From a virus: a DNA stretch of 64,000 nucleotides. Below the pieces are notes generated by a model, which saw only the letters and a program-made list of their open reading frames with translations, was not told the origin of the DNA and did not search any database. The translations under genes were made by a program, and so were the position numbers. Shown in pieces: positions 42,702 to 51,682 of this stretch (positions are counted from its first letter, which is position 1; each line of letters opens with the position of its first letter). Location: IMG/VR virus record IMGVR_UViG_3300025011_000018, positions 1 through 64,000 of that record. One strand, given 5' to 3'.

Positions 42702-43121
42702 TTAGATTTTAATTAAATTTGGATTATCATGTATATTTCCAATTATTTCTGTTTGTTCTCTTGTAAAGCTATTATTTTGTATATCTCCCAATGCAGTTCT
42801 AAATTGATGAAATGGTGCTGAAAAATAATCAATATCTCTAACTACTACAAATCCTCCATTGACATCTATTACAATCCATTTTCTTTGCTGTTCATCTTGT
42901 AGTATATCTCCAGTGTATATCTTATTTTCTTTCTTATCTTTAAGCCTTACATACTGTCCTACTGTTTCAGAGTCTACTTCATTCCAAATAAAACTATCTT
43001 TTCCTAATACTTCGACAATATAATATTTTTCTTCCACTTCTACTAAGTTTCCAAATACCATTTTGTTAGAATTAATTGTGCCTTTATCTATGCAAATGCC
43101 TCTAAACTTTATCTTTCTCAT
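42702..43121 (-). CDS. YopX-family protein
   Basis: 139 residues from ATG 43121, after GGAGGGCAT; the longer frame to 43217 lacks a ribosome site. MRKIKFRGICIDKG is the YopX-type opening, with KIYTGDILQDEQQRKWIV and ending GNIHDNPNLIKI, the classic YopX tail (GN.yeNPeLl). YopX proteins are common in Firmicute phages and prophages, including SPbeta; function unknown. Confidence 0.8.
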   Translation of the reverse strand: MRKIKFRGICIDKGTINSNKMVFGNLVEVEEKYYIVEVLGKDSFIWNEVDSETVGQYVRLKDKKENKIYTGDILQDEQQRKWIVIDVNGGFVVVRDIDYFSAPFHQFRTALGDIQNNSFTREQTEIIGNIHDNPNLIKI

Positions 43122-43155
43122 ATGCCCTCCAATCTCAATAATACTCGTATTTGAT

Positions 43156-43530
43156 TTAAATTTCACTACTGAATGAAAAATCAGCTTCCCATTTCTCGTC
43201 ACAGTCATCACATTCAAATTGGCACTTCATACTATCCTCAGACCATTCATACTCTCTATGATTGTCGCTTCCGCATTTTGGACATGGAGCTATTTGCATA
43301 TTGTATATCTCCTCATAGAATTCTCCGCTACTGAAACCGTCTGAAAGATCTGGACTATATTTGCTTATGAAATTTAAACATCTATTGCATAAATAATAGT
43401 TATTAAATTCCCCTTCATACATTCCAGATTCATTATTGCAGCTCTCGCCAATTTCAATTTTTCTACCACAATACTCACAAATATGAACTTTTCTAGTCTT
43501 TTTAATATTTTTACTATTCCAAAAACTCAT
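43156..43530 (-). CDS. zinc-binding protein with paired ribbons, 124 aa
   Basis: 124 residues, two ribbon modules: CEYCGRKI then CNRCLNF, and CPKCGSDN then CDDCDEKWEAD. Likely two zinc ions. The promoter at 43572-43600 lies just upstream. Function unknown, possibly a nucleic-acid adaptor. Confidence 0.75.
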   Translation of the reverse strand: MSFWNSKNIKKTRKVHICEYCGRKIEIGESCNNESGMYEGEFNNYYLCNRCLNFISKYSPDLSDGFSSGEFYEEIYNMQIAPCPKCGSDNHREYEWSEDSMKCQFECDDCDEKWEADFSFSSEI

Positions 43531-43571
43531 ATCTTTACCTCACTTTTATATTTCACTTTCTTTCTAGTATT

Positions 43572-43600
43572 ATATTACCAAACTTTGGTTTTGGTGTCAA
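43572..43600 (-). promoter_or_regulatory. promoter with palindromic spacer
   Basis: TTGACA (43595-43600), 17 bases and TAATAT (43572-43577) on the minus strand. The spacer contains CCAAAGTTTGG, a perfect palindrome that could be an operator. It restarts transcription after the ligase gene. Confidence 0.7.
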
Positions 43601-43638
43601 CATATATTTTATATTTTAGTTAATTGAATTTGAGATGA

Positions 43639-45600
43639 TTAATCAATCATCTCAATAAACTCTGCCTCGGTCAGAACAGGAACTCCATCCTTTTTAGCCT
43701 TATCAACTTTTGAAGAAGATTCTAAACTTCCTTCAATCAAATAATTAAGAGATTTTGCATATCCAGAAGCAAACTCAGCACCTAAACTCTCAAGCAATGA
43801 CTTAATCTGATCCTTTTTGTAATTAGCAAACTTCCCTGTGGCGTATATTTTCTTACCCTTAAAAGGATTATCTGATGCAATGGCTTTAACTTCTTCTTTG
43901 TTAATTGTAATATTATCCAGTAAGAAAACAGTGTGAATATAGTTTTTCTTACATTTAAAGTATTCAATAACTGATTGAGCAGTTATATCTCCAAAATCTT
44001 CAATCTTAGTTAAATCATAATTATTATTTATAGCACTTAAAAGCTCATCAATATCATTATTAAAGTGTTTTGATAATCTCTTTGCTCCGCCAAGTCCAAT
44101 TTGACTAATCCCTAATGCATATAAAAAGTTACACATATCGATTTTCCTTGATTTATCAATGGCAACAATTAGATTATTATAAGATTTAACTCCAAAGCCA
44201 TCCATTGTGACTATTTCTTTCTTATATTGTTCTAGTTTAAAAATATCAGTGAAGTTTATTAAATATCCTTTATCAATAAACTTTTCCAATGTGGCTTCAG
44301 ACAATCCTTCAATATTCATAGCATCTCTAGAAACAAAATGGACAAACTTCTTTAATAATTTAGCATAACAATCATCGTTTGTACAATACAATACCTTACT
44401 TTCGTTTAATTGCTCTATAATGGTAATACCACCACATACAGGACAATGTTGAGGAATTTTTAACGTATTACTTCTAGTCAGATTTTCTTCTATCTGTGGT
44501 ATTATCATATTTGCTTTATATACAGTAATAATATCTCCGACACCTAATTCTAATTCTTCCAGTATGCTTAAATTATGTACGCTTGCTTTAGTTACAGAAG
44601 TTCCATCTATTTCAACAGGTTCAAAATTTGCTACAGGTGTTATTGTTCCCGTTCTGCCAACTTGCCAGTCAATATTAATCAATGTAGTTTCTTGTAATAA
44701 ATCCTCAAATTTATAAGCTATACTGTGTAAGGGATGGTGAGAAGTTTCTCCTAATGAATTTGAATAAGATACTGAATCAAAACTTCCTACTACTCCATCT
44801 ATTGGTAAATATAACTCTTCGGCAGTAGATTTCATTAAATCAACATAATATTTACTAAATGAATCCGCTACTCCAGATATCTTTTTGCTAATTATAATTT
44901 GAAACCCTAAATTACTTAACCAGTCAAATCTAGCATCTTTAGAATCAGATAATTGTTCATCACATTCAAGAATATTGAAACCATAAAAATAAACTTGTCT
45001 TTCTGAACACATTTTACTATCAAGCTGCCTTACTGATCCTGCTACAAGATTTCTAGGTGTTTTGTATTTTTCACCTTCTGGCAATTTTGAATTAATATCA
45101 TCAAAATCATTTTTATGTATTATAGCTTCTCCAGTTATTTTCAATTTACCTTTAAACGATATGGTAAGTGGTAAGTTTTTAAACACTTTAGCATTATGCG
45201 TGACTATTTCTCCAACTTCTCCATTCCCTCTAGTAGATGCTTCAATCAAAGTACCATTGTCATAATCCAATTCAATAGTTAAACCATCCGCTTTGAGCAT
45301 TAAAATTATATCTCTATTTTTTCTCCAGTTATTTAATTCATCTATGGACTTAGTTTTATCTAGTGACTTTAAAGGAATAAGATGTCTAACCTTCTGGAGT
45401 TTAGATATAACTTCATATCCTGCTCTTTGTGTTGGGCTATTTGATAATATCAACCCCGATTCTAACTCTAGAGACTTTAATTCATCAAACAGCTTGTCGT
45501 ACGTCTTATCCGTAAGAGTTGGCTTATTAAGATTATAATAAGCATTACAAGCTTCATTTAGTAATTTTACCAATTCATTAATTCTTTCAATTTTATTCAT
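43639..45600 (-). CDS. ligA: NAD-dependent DNA ligase LigA
   Basis: 653 residues, full-length. Joins nicks using NAD. The adenylated lysine is K103 (MLKADGL). The N-terminal Ia domain precedes it (ACNAYYNLNKPTLTDKTYD, NAD binding). The OB domain and then a four-Cys zinc finger follow (CPVCGG ... CTNDDC), with helix-hairpin-helix repeats (EGLSEATLEKFIDKG and others) and a C-terminal BRCT domain (GKKIYATGKF). Start at ATG 45600 after GGAGGTCAAT. A phage-borne ligase, as in SPbeta, for Okazaki fragments and recombination. Confidence 0.95.
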   Translation of the reverse strand: MNKIERINELVKLLNEACNAYYNLNKPTLTDKTYDKLFDELKSLELESGLILSNSPTQRAGYEVISKLQKVRHLIPLKSLDKTKSIDELNNWRKNRDIILMLKADGLTIELDYDNGTLIEASTRGNGEVGEIVTHNAKVFKNLPLTISFKGKLKITGEAIIHKNDFDDINSKLPEGEKYKTPRNLVAGSVRQLDSKMCSERQVYFYGFNILECDEQLSDSKDARFDWLSNLGFQIIISKKISGVADSFSKYYVDLMKSTAEELYLPIDGVVGSFDSVSYSNSLGETSHHPLHSIAYKFEDLLQETTLINIDWQVGRTGTITPVANFEPVEIDGTSVTKASVHNLSILEELELGVGDIITVYKANMIIPQIEENLTRSNTLKIPQHCPVCGGITIIEQLNESKVLYCTNDDCYAKLLKKFVHFVSRDAMNIEGLSEATLEKFIDKGYLINFTDIFKLEQYKKEIVTMDGFGVKSYNNLIVAIDKSRKIDMCNFLYALGISQIGLGGAKRLSKHFNNDIDELLSAINNNYDLTKIEDFGDITAQSVIEYFKCKKNYIHTVFLLDNITINKEEVKAIASDNPFKGKKIYATGKFANYKKDQIKSLLESLGAEFASGYAKSLNYLIEGSLESSSKVDKAKKDGVPVLTEAEFIEMID

Positions 45601-45638
45601 ATTGACCTCCATTTTTATATTTTTATTAAATTTAAAAC

Positions 45639-46862
45639 TTAAACTACCGTAATACCCTTAAACATTGATAAATTGCCAGTAATCTTTTCGCCAACCCTTA
45701 AAAACAACCCCGATGGCTCATTATTAATTAAAAACGAACCAATTAATAATTTTCCTTTGTAAACTCCGTCCCAAGTATTAATTTCTTCATCTGGCATTTC
45801 TATATATTGCTGATATATTTTCTTTTGATTATAGTAATAAGATGTATCATCTTCTATCAATTCGCCATCATTGATAATTGACACTCCTCCTCCCTCTCTG
45901 CCAAAAATAGGTTTTGAAACATAGCCATCATTGAATTTATCCGAAGTAAAGTATGTTGGTAAGAAATGTCTTTTAATAATAATTAATTCTTCTTTCGAGA
46001 ATACCGAATTTTTGCTTTCATACAATTCCCATATAATTGCCATAATAGCTTTAGATTGCATAATAAAAGCCGATGGAGGATTGATAATTTTAATATTACC
46101 ATTAATTATATGATCAATAAACATTTGTCCTATCTTTTTACCATTTTCATTTTCATCGACATCATCACAAAGATACTCAATTGGATATAAACGATATAAG
46201 TAGTTTATTCTTCGCCCGTCTGGCGTAAAAATACCATCTTCAGCAACATATAATTCATCTAATGGTATGTATTCAGTGATATGGTCACAATATTTTTGTA
46301 TAAACTGTGTTGTTCTTTTATCTTCTTCGTGCCATCCATAAGAGGTAAAAAATATAGTCTCATATTTTGGAATGTCATACTCTTTAATTATTTGTTCCCA
46401 TGATTTTTGAATATTTTTTTCAAGATTATTAAAAGATTCATACCCATTTTCTGCACAAATCATTTTATTGCATATAGAAGTTTCTAAATATCCAGTTGGA
46501 GTATCACAATTGACCTCAATAACTTTTATTTGATTATCTTTTACTATTAAATCCATTCTTGTGAAGTAACTAAATAATTTGCTATATATTTTACTTAATT
46601 CCATTGTTCCTATGGGTAATCCTAATTTCTGAAGGTATTTAAAATTATTAAATACGTATTCGTATGTTTTTTGATAGATATTACCGATATCTTTTGTTGC
46701 TTGATTAATATTATCCCATAATTCCTTATTCATTTTATAAACATCAAAAGACATATATTGATTCCACTCATCATTTTCTAAAAGACTTCCCCAAGTAAAA
46801 CCGTTTAAAATCATTTTATCATTTATTTCTAGCCATTTTTTTAAATACTCATTATTGTTCAT
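45639..46862 (-). CDS. glutathionylspermidine-synthase-like ATP-grasp ligase
   Basis: 407 residues. It resembles the synthetase domain of the glutathionylspermidine synthase/YgiC/YjfC family: EVNCDTPTGYLET, YVSKPIFGREGGGVSI (ATP-binding lysine and glycine loop), and the final SGLFLRVGEKITGNLSMF. Such ATP-grasp enzymes join a carboxylate to an amine. Its ATG overlaps the stop of the small lipoprotein gene (TAATG), so the lipoprotein is a likely substrate or partner. The reaction is inferred, not shown. Confidence 0.8.
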   Translation of the reverse strand: MNNNEYLKKWLEINDKMILNGFTWGSLLENDEWNQYMSFDVYKMNKELWDNINQATKDIGNIYQKTYEYVFNNFKYLQKLGLPIGTMELSKIYSKLFSYFTRMDLIVKDNQIKVIEVNCDTPTGYLETSICNKMICAENGYESFNNLEKNIQKSWEQIIKEYDIPKYETIFFTSYGWHEEDKRTTQFIQKYCDHITEYIPLDELYVAEDGIFTPDGRRINYLYRLYPIEYLCDDVDENENGKKIGQMFIDHIINGNIKIINPPSAFIMQSKAIMAIIWELYESKNSVFSKEELIIIKRHFLPTYFTSDKFNDGYVSKPIFGREGGGVSIINDGELIEDDTSYYYNQKKIYQQYIEMPDEEINTWDGVYKGKLLIGSFLINNEPSGLFLRVGEKITGNLSMFKGITVV

Positions 46863-47104
46863 TATGAAACCACTCCTCCGTGAGAACTGCCGATACCTGT
46901 AGAACCATGTGGTGAAAATATACCGCTTTTTGTTGTAGTGCTTTTCCCTGAATTAATAGTATGTGCTGGAATAACAGTAGTTCCATTTCTTTTACGGTCT
47001 TTTTCGTCATCTCTTACTTGTGGTGAGCCACAACCAGTAAATAACATTGTAGTAACACCTAAAGCTGAGATAAGAGATAGCATTTTTTTATTTTTCATTT
47101 TCAT
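46862..47104 (-). CDS. small lipoprotein with Gly/Ser/His tail, partner of the ATP-grasp ligase
   Basis: 80 residues. Signal peptide with lipobox (MLFTGC, Cys26), a short charged linker, then a Ser/Thr-rich body ending SPHGSTGIGSSHGGVVS. It is the gene just before the ATP-grasp enzyme and coupled to it by one overlapping base. In the bacterial YgiB/YgiC pair a small lipoprotein with a glycine-rich end also precedes the ligase, so a modified tail is plausible. Start site GGAGAAACAATT. Confidence 0.75.
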   Translation of the reverse strand: MKMKNKKMLSLISALGVTTMLFTGCGSPQVRDDEKDRKRNGTTVIPAHTINSGKSTTTKSGIFSPHGSTGIGSSHGGVVS

Positions 47105-47125
47105 AATTGTTTCTCCTTTTATATT

Positions 47126-47260
47126 TTATATTTTAGGGGTAAATAATATAGGTACACCTTTATCATCAATTAAAAAACATCCATCTTCATTTTTAATAAT
47201 AGAAATACTATATTTATTTAATAACGCTTTAAACTCTTCTAAAAATTCACTGTTAATCAT
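47126..47260 (-). CDS. unknown protein, 44 aa
   Basis: MINSEFLEEFKALLNKYSI then LIDDKGVPILFTPKI. GGGAGAGAAA precedes the ATG. Just upstream of the lipoprotein gene. Function unknown. Confidence 0.6.
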   Translation of the reverse strand: MINSEFLEEFKALLNKYSISIIKNEDGCFLIDDKGVPILFTPKI

Positions 47261-47276
47261 TTTCTCTCCCTTTTTA

Positions 47277-47531
47277 TCAAAATAAATCTGTAAATTCCAT
47301 TACCTTACAACCTTCAAATTCTGCTCCCTTTTGTGTCTTATTTGCTTGTAACTGTTCTTTTTGTTCAATGAAAAAATAAGGATATTCTAAATATGTTTTA
47401 TTATCCAATTCGTCAACATTAAAACCTAGTGTGCTTACGTAATTAATTACTTGCTGACACTGACTTTCATCTGTAACATGTATTGCTACTTCTCCATTTT
47501 TGAAGTTTTCTTCTAAAAACCTATTATTCAT
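47277..47531 (-). CDS. unknown protein, 84 aa
   Basis: 84 residues, alpha/beta, with NGEVAIHVTDESQCQQVINY and YLEYPYFFIEQKEQLQ. GGAGGAAAATACAT precedes the ATG. Function unknown. Confidence 0.65.
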   Translation of the reverse strand: MNNRFLEENFKNGEVAIHVTDESQCQQVINYVSTLGFNVDELDNKTYLEYPYFFIEQKEQLQANKTQKGAEFEGCKVMEFTDLF

Positions 47532-47575
47532 GTATTTTCCTCCATTTTATATTTTATTTTTAAATAAAATCTGAT

Positions 47576-47869
47576 TTATATTAAATACCATGGCTTAATT
47601 CTTTGAAATTCTCTTGGGGTAAAAAATGTTACATAAGGCAAGTCGAAACCTTCCATATAAGCCTCATCCCACGTTCTTTTACATCTTGGATGATATCCGT
47701 CATCACTGTAATATAATTGCCCATTTTCATATTTATATGGAATGCCCCATTTAGTATAAAATAATTTGCTGTGATGGTTTAAATTATTTTTTAGTTCTGT
47801 AAATTTAATACCAAATCCAACGTCTATCTTTTCTATTTCAATTCTTGCCTTTTCTAATGCATTTAACAT
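47576..47869 (-). CDS. unknown protein, 97 aa
   Basis: 97 residues, MLNALEKARIEIEKIDVGFG, then KWGIPYKYENGQLYYSDDGY. Aromatic-rich C-terminus. AGGAGGTGTTAA precedes the ATG. Function unknown. Confidence 0.65.
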   Translation of the reverse strand: MLNALEKARIEIEKIDVGFGIKFTELKNNLNHHSKLFYTKWGIPYKYENGQLYYSDDGYHPRCKRTWDEAYMEGFDLPYVTFFTPREFQRIKPWYLI

Positions 47870-47896
47870 TTAACACCTCCTAAATCACTATAAATT

Positions 47897-48028
47897 TTAG
47901 TGTTTATTGACTTTTTCATACATTTCCCGAAGTTCTTTAGCGCATTTTTTACAATAACATGGTACTGGATAACCATTCTGCCAAACAATATCAGGAGATT
48001 CTTCTAATTTACATCTAGGACATTTCAT
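47897..48028 (-). CDS. small zinc-ribbon peptide, 43 aa
   Basis: MKCPRCKLEESPDIVW then PVPCYCKKCAKELRE; two cysteine pairs separated by about 20 residues. AAAGGAAGGATTAAT precedes the ATG. Confidence 0.65.
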   Translation of the reverse strand: MKCPRCKLEESPDIVWQNGYPVPCYCKKCAKELREMYEKVNKH

Positions 48029-48061
48029 ATTAATCCTTCCTTTCCAAACGAAACTTAATTT

Positions 48062-48595
48062 TCATATACTTTTCTTCTCTTGTTTTATACTACGTTTCGG
48101 ATGAACTACATTAGGAGTAAATCCTGCTTTAATCAAAGCATTATTCCATGAACCAAAAAACCGTAAAACTCTACCAAGAGTAAGTTCATCCACATCATAA
48201 CAGAATGGCACTCTGTTTAATTCTATGTATTTTTCTTTTATTACATTTAATGCATCTATTTCATTGTTTGATAATGGTTTTTCTTTTAATAATTCTAATC
48301 CTGCATTAGATAATGCGTTTTCCCATGATCCAAATTTATCAATAAAAATAATGGCTTTGGGGAATATCATTTCTGTATTATGAGGACTTCTTCCTAATTC
48401 TTTTGCTTTTAATTTGAGTATATTAATCAAATCTTCTTCAGTTAAACTTTTTAATATAGCAGCATTAAAATTAGTTAAATGTTTAAAATGCAGTTTTATT
48501 ATAATTATTTCTTCTTCGCTATATTTCTTTAATTCATTATTTTTAATCGACTCTTGTTTGAAATACTTAAGTATTTTCTCAGCTTCTTCATTCAT
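48062..48595 (-). CDS. homing-endonuclease-associated repeat protein
   Basis: 177 residues with two copies of a repeat ending FGSWENALSNAGL and FGSWNNALIKAGF, each preceded by LGRSP or LNRVP. These repeats are known as HNH-associated DNA-binding repeats, usually next to an HNH catalytic domain. No HNH catalytic core is present here, so this is a stand-alone recognition protein or the remains of a homing gene. The C-terminus is basic. Confidence 0.75.
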   Translation of the reverse strand: MNEEAEKILKYFKQESIKNNELKKYSEEEIIIIKLHFKHLTNFNAAILKSLTEEDLINILKLKAKELGRSPHNTEMIFPKAIIFIDKFGSWENALSNAGLELLKEKPLSNNEIDALNVIKEKYIELNRVPFCYDVDELTLGRVLRFFGSWNNALIKAGFTPNVVHPKRSIKQEKKSI

Positions 48596-48676
48596 CTAAA
48601 ATCACCTATTTATTCAAGGTTTTAATATACTTTAATTATACTAAAAATCTCATTAAAACTCAAATTTGATATTAAT

Positions 48677-48877
48677 TTACGCACCAATATTGGCTACCAA
48701 TACTACTTGTTCAACATCAATATTAATTTCAGTTACTTTTAATTTAGCTTTTTTAAAATCATCGCTACTCAATCTTGATAGTATTTCTGCACTCGGCTCG
48801 TCTTTAGCAATAACTACCATCTCAAAATCTTCACACCAACTTGCGTTATCTATTCGTTCAATTTTAAAACATTTCAT
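48677..48877 (-). CDS. unknown protein, 66 aa
   Basis: Start at ATG 48877 after GAGGAGGGGCATA; the longer frame to 48892 has no ribosome site. MKCFKIERIDNASWCEDF then VVIAKDEPSAEILSRL. Small alpha/beta protein. Confidence 0.65.
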   Translation of the reverse strand: MKCFKIERIDNASWCEDFEMVVIAKDEPSAEILSRLSSDDFKKAKLKVTEINIDVEQVVLVANIGA

Positions 48878-48910
48878 TATGCCCCTCCTCATTTAAATTA
48901 AATTCAAGTT

Positions 48911-49114
48911 TCATTGAATTTTAATAATTACATTACCATCTATATCTTTTAAAGTTATACCATTATTGTCTTGTATTAGCTCTCCATTATTTGTTTTAGA
49001 TATTATCGAACCTTTAAATGTTTGATTATCATATGTTTGATTACCATATTTTTGCTGTATATTATGATACGAATATATTCCAAATATAATGAAAACAATT
49101 AATATAATTAACAT
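48911..49114 (-). CDS. small membrane protein, 67 aa
   Basis: 67 residues; N-terminal hydrophobic segment LIILIVFIIFGIYSYHNI, then a hydrophilic QTYDNQTFKGSI and strand. One membrane pass. AAAGGAGTATTAAA precedes the ATG. Confidence 0.65.
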   Translation of the reverse strand: MLIILIVFIIFGIYSYHNIQQKYGNQTYDNQTFKGSIISKTNNGELIQDNNGITLKDIDGNVIIKIQ

Positions 49115-49143
49115 ATTTTAATACTCCTTTCTTAAATTAAAAT

Positions 49144-49464
49144 TCAAATTTGATTTGAAAATGCTAATATATATTTCATCCTTGCAACTTGTAATTTTAA
49201 TCCTTTATCTAAATTTTCCATATTGTTAAATTTATCATAAAGCTCTTGCACTTTTTCTAAAGTTAATAAAAATCTTTTGTCGCAATTTACTTTTATACCT
49301 GTCTGCATACACAAACACTCACATAATTCCGTATCACCTCTATTAATAATGCCTAATAATTTTACAGTGTAAGTTTTGTGATGTTCGGCATATCTAGCTT
49401 TCCCACTTATAAATACATCAAATGCATAAACTGCGTTTAAGTATAACTTATCTTTATTTCTCAT
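49144..49464 (-). CDS. unknown protein, 106 aa
   Basis: 106 residues, MRNKDKLYLNAVYAFDVFI, and CECLCMQTGIKVNC with three cysteines. A helical second half. Function unknown. Confidence 0.65.
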   Translation of the reverse strand: MRNKDKLYLNAVYAFDVFISGKARYAEHHKTYTVKLLGIINRGDTELCECLCMQTGIKVNCDKRFLLTLEKVQELYDKFNNMENLDKGLKLQVARMKYILAFSNQI

Positions 49465-49481
49465 ATTCCACTCAGCTCCAA

Positions 49482-49931
49482 TTAAATTTCATTTTTTAAA
49501 ATACCCAACAATTCTTTCAGCATCTTATTATTTTCCTTAACCATTTCATAAACTTCTTCAACAAATAATTCCTTTTCTAGCATTGCAATATTATTACTTT
49601 TCTTTCTCAATCTACTAATAACTGCAACCAACTTACTTTTATATGCTTCTGGAGTATTTTCAACCTTCAATATCTCTTTTTCTTCCTTAACTTCATACGC
49701 ATACTTAACTAATCTATCCCATTCTTCATATGTAAACATCTTTTCTACTGCCTCAATTGCTTCTTTATTAATATATGAACCATCTGATTCATTTCTAGGT
49801 TGAATATTTGCAAGGCTTCTTCTGGTTTTATACACACTTATTCCAACCATTTCAGTCTTTTGCTTCTTAGTTAATCCATGTTTCCAGACTGTGCGGAAGT
49901 CTTTTTTGGTTATTGTAATTGATTTTTGCAT
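49482..49931 (-). CDS. unknown basic helical protein, 149 aa
   Basis: 149 residues. N-terminal KSITITKKDFRTVWKHGL and SYINKEAIEAVEKMFTY, then a long coil. Possibly DNA-binding. GGAGGTAAACAT precedes the ATG. Function unknown. Confidence 0.65.
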   Translation of the reverse strand: MQKSITITKKDFRTVWKHGLTKKQKTEMVGISVYKTRRSLANIQPRNESDGSYINKEAIEAVEKMFTYEEWDRLVKYAYEVKEEKEILKVENTPEAYKSKLVAVISRLRKKSNNIAMLEKELFVEEVYEMVKENNKMLKELLGILKNEI

Positions 49932-49966
49932 ATGTTTACCTCCAATATTTCAATAAACGAGAGAGT

Positions 49967-50110
49967 TTATTCAATTTCTAATTCTAAAATAGTAATATTT
50001 TGATTATTATTCATCATAAATATTGCAAACGTTTTAAAACTATCAAAAGTTTCTTCCCATATTTCTTCATCGTTATTAATATTATACTTCCATTTCATAT
50101 AAACTCGCAT
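49967..50110 (-). CDS. unknown protein, 47 aa
   Basis: MRVYMKWKYNINNDEEIW then FMMNNNQNITILELEIE. GGAGAAATATAGT precedes the ATG. Function unknown. Confidence 0.6.
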   Translation of the reverse strand: MRVYMKWKYNINNDEEIWEETFDSFKTFAIFMMNNNQNITILELEIE

Positions 50111-50148
50111 ACTATATTTCTCCATTTCATTAAAAGTTTCATTTTAAA

Positions 50149-50751
50149 TTAACTCACTAAGCTATCAATCTTTTCTTGTAGCGTGGACAAATCTTCTTTT
50201 AGATTCTTTAATTTTAATATTTTTTGGTTGATTTCAGTATCTAACATATTTTTAACCTCTTCATTAAATCCATCTTTATTAATTAATTCTTTCAAAAATC
50301 CTTTTATAATTTCTGTCTGAGGATATCCTTTAGTAATATCTTTAAACTCCCAAGACTTAAAATAATTATTAACAAACATATTTTCTATTAGCTGATAAAC
50401 TGCATCACATGCTATTGCATTATTGATTTCTTCTTTATTGTCTAAGTATATCTTTTTTCTAAAAGATTGCTGATCATAGCCTAATCCAGCTAACCACTTT
50501 TCCAAAGGTTCAACTTTTGTAATGCATCTATAATCTTCATCTAATAAATAAGATACAATTCCATCAAAATATCTTCGTCTTACATTTTCAAATCTTTCAA
50601 ACATCCAAGTCTCAACATCATCACATATACTACCAAAAACTTCATCATTAAATTTTTTCTGCAATGATTCAATGGTTTTTATAGTTTTATCAAGCACCAA
50701 ATCTTTTGTTTCTTCCATATTGTCCTCAAAATCAAATTGACTTCTATACAT
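50149..50751 (-). CDS. unknown coiled-coil protein, 200 aa
   Basis: 200 residues, MYRSQFDFEDNMEETKDL, with long charged helices and a C-terminal coil (KNLKEDLSTLQEKID). No motif named. The ribosome site is AGGAGGAGACTATG. Confidence 0.65.
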   Translation of the reverse strand: MYRSQFDFEDNMEETKDLVLDKTIKTIESLQKKFNDEVFGSICDDVETWMFERFENVRRRYFDGIVSYLLDEDYRCITKVEPLEKWLAGLGYDQQSFRKKIYLDNKEEINNAIACDAVYQLIENMFVNNYFKSWEFKDITKGYPQTEIIKGFLKELINKDGFNEEVKNMLDTEINQKILKLKNLKEDLSTLQEKIDSLVS

Positions 50752-50777
50752 AGTCTCCTCCTATTAAAATAATACTT

Positions 50778-51059
50778 TCATGGCAATTTATAAGAATATA
50801 CCCATTTAGGGAATTTACCATCTTGACATAATCCTGATCTAACTCCATGCGCCCATCTATGTAATAATCCTTTTTTATTCATTGTTAAAAGTAACTTTGA
50901 TAATTCCTTACATTTTGGCGCACCTAATCCTATAAACTCAAATTTTGTATTATATTTATCAATAAACGCATTAACAAAATCGTCATCTAATATATCCACA
51001 AATGCACAAAATTCTTTTGATTTTAAATAATTTATAATCCATTCCTCTTTATCTGTCAT
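50778..51059 (-). CDS. unknown protein, 93 aa
   Basis: Start at ATG 51059 (MTDKEEWIINYLKSKEFCAF) after GGAGGCGATGGC; the longer frame lacks a ribosome site. Helical with DGKFPKWVYSYKLP at the end. Function unknown. Confidence 0.65.
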   Translation of the reverse strand: MTDKEEWIINYLKSKEFCAFVDILDDDFVNAFIDKYNTKFEFIGLGAPKCKELSKLLLTMNKKGLLHRWAHGVRSGLCQDGKFPKWVYSYKLP

Positions 51060-51090
51060 GCCATCGCCTCCAATCAAATTTACTTTTATA

Positions 51091-51273
51091 TTAATGTCTA
51101 CAATCTGGACAATCATCGTAGTTATGACCATGCTCACACATTGCACTTAAATACTCTTTATACTTACATTGCCATTTTTGAAAATGTATAATGGCTCTTC
51201 TATAAAACAAATTAAGCCATAATTTCTGATACCATTTTAAGTTATATCCATCCCAAAAATTTATTCTATTCAT
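51091..51273 (-). CDS. unknown protein, 60 aa
   Basis: 60 residues; NFWDGYNLKWYQKLWLNLFY and C-terminal AMCEHGHNYDDCPDCRH, with a Cys/His cluster. Overlaps the Xre gene by eight bases. Function unknown. Confidence 0.6.
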   Translation of the reverse strand: MNRINFWDGYNLKWYQKLWLNLFYRRAIIHFQKWQCKYKEYLSAMCEHGHNYDDCPDCRH

Positions 51274-51481
51274 CCAATCTGTCCTCTTTTCTACCTAATA
51301 AATAATCAACCGACACGCAAAAGTAATCCGCAATCTTACACAGCATAGTCGTATTGGGTTGCCTCTGCCCTTTTTCATATCTATTAATCGTTGGATCACT
51401 AACTCCCAACATAATGCCTAATTCTTCTTGTGAAATATTCATTTCTTCTCTTAATAGCTTTAGTCTATCGCCTTGAAACAT
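51266..51481 (-). CDS. Xre-type helix-turn-helix regulator
   Basis: 71 residues, a single HTH_3 domain: RLKLLREEMNISQEELGIML then VSDPTINRYEKGQRQP and IADYFCVSVDYLLG. It lacks any effector domain, so it resembles a Cro-type or small prophage repressor. Overlaps genes on both sides. Confidence 0.85.
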   Translation of the reverse strand: MFQGDRLKLLREEMNISQEELGIMLGVSDPTINRYEKGQRQPNTTMLCKIADYFCVSVDYLLGRKEDRLDE

Positions 51482-51650
51482 AATTTTCTCCTCTTAATGG
51501 ACAATCTTTATCTCTTATATCTTCTACTCTATTCACAAATTGTTGCCCAGATACTGCTCCCTTTATTTTGCAATAATATCTATCGCTTAAAAAATAACAC
51601 TCTCCACAATTTTTAGGTAACTCATCCACTACGATTTCTCTTATTTTCAT
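51465..51650 (-). CDS. small Cys protein, 61 aa
   Basis: 61 residues with CGECYFLSDRYYCKIKG and a C-terminal CPLRGENY. Probably a metal or disulfide-containing peptide. The ribosome site is AAAGGTAAGGCAAT. Confidence 0.65.
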   Translation of the reverse strand: MKIREIVVDELPKNCGECYFLSDRYYCKIKGAVSGQQFVNRVEDIRDKDCPLRGENYVSRR

Positions 51651-51682
51651 ATTGCCTTACCTTTCTTAATAAACTTTCACTT

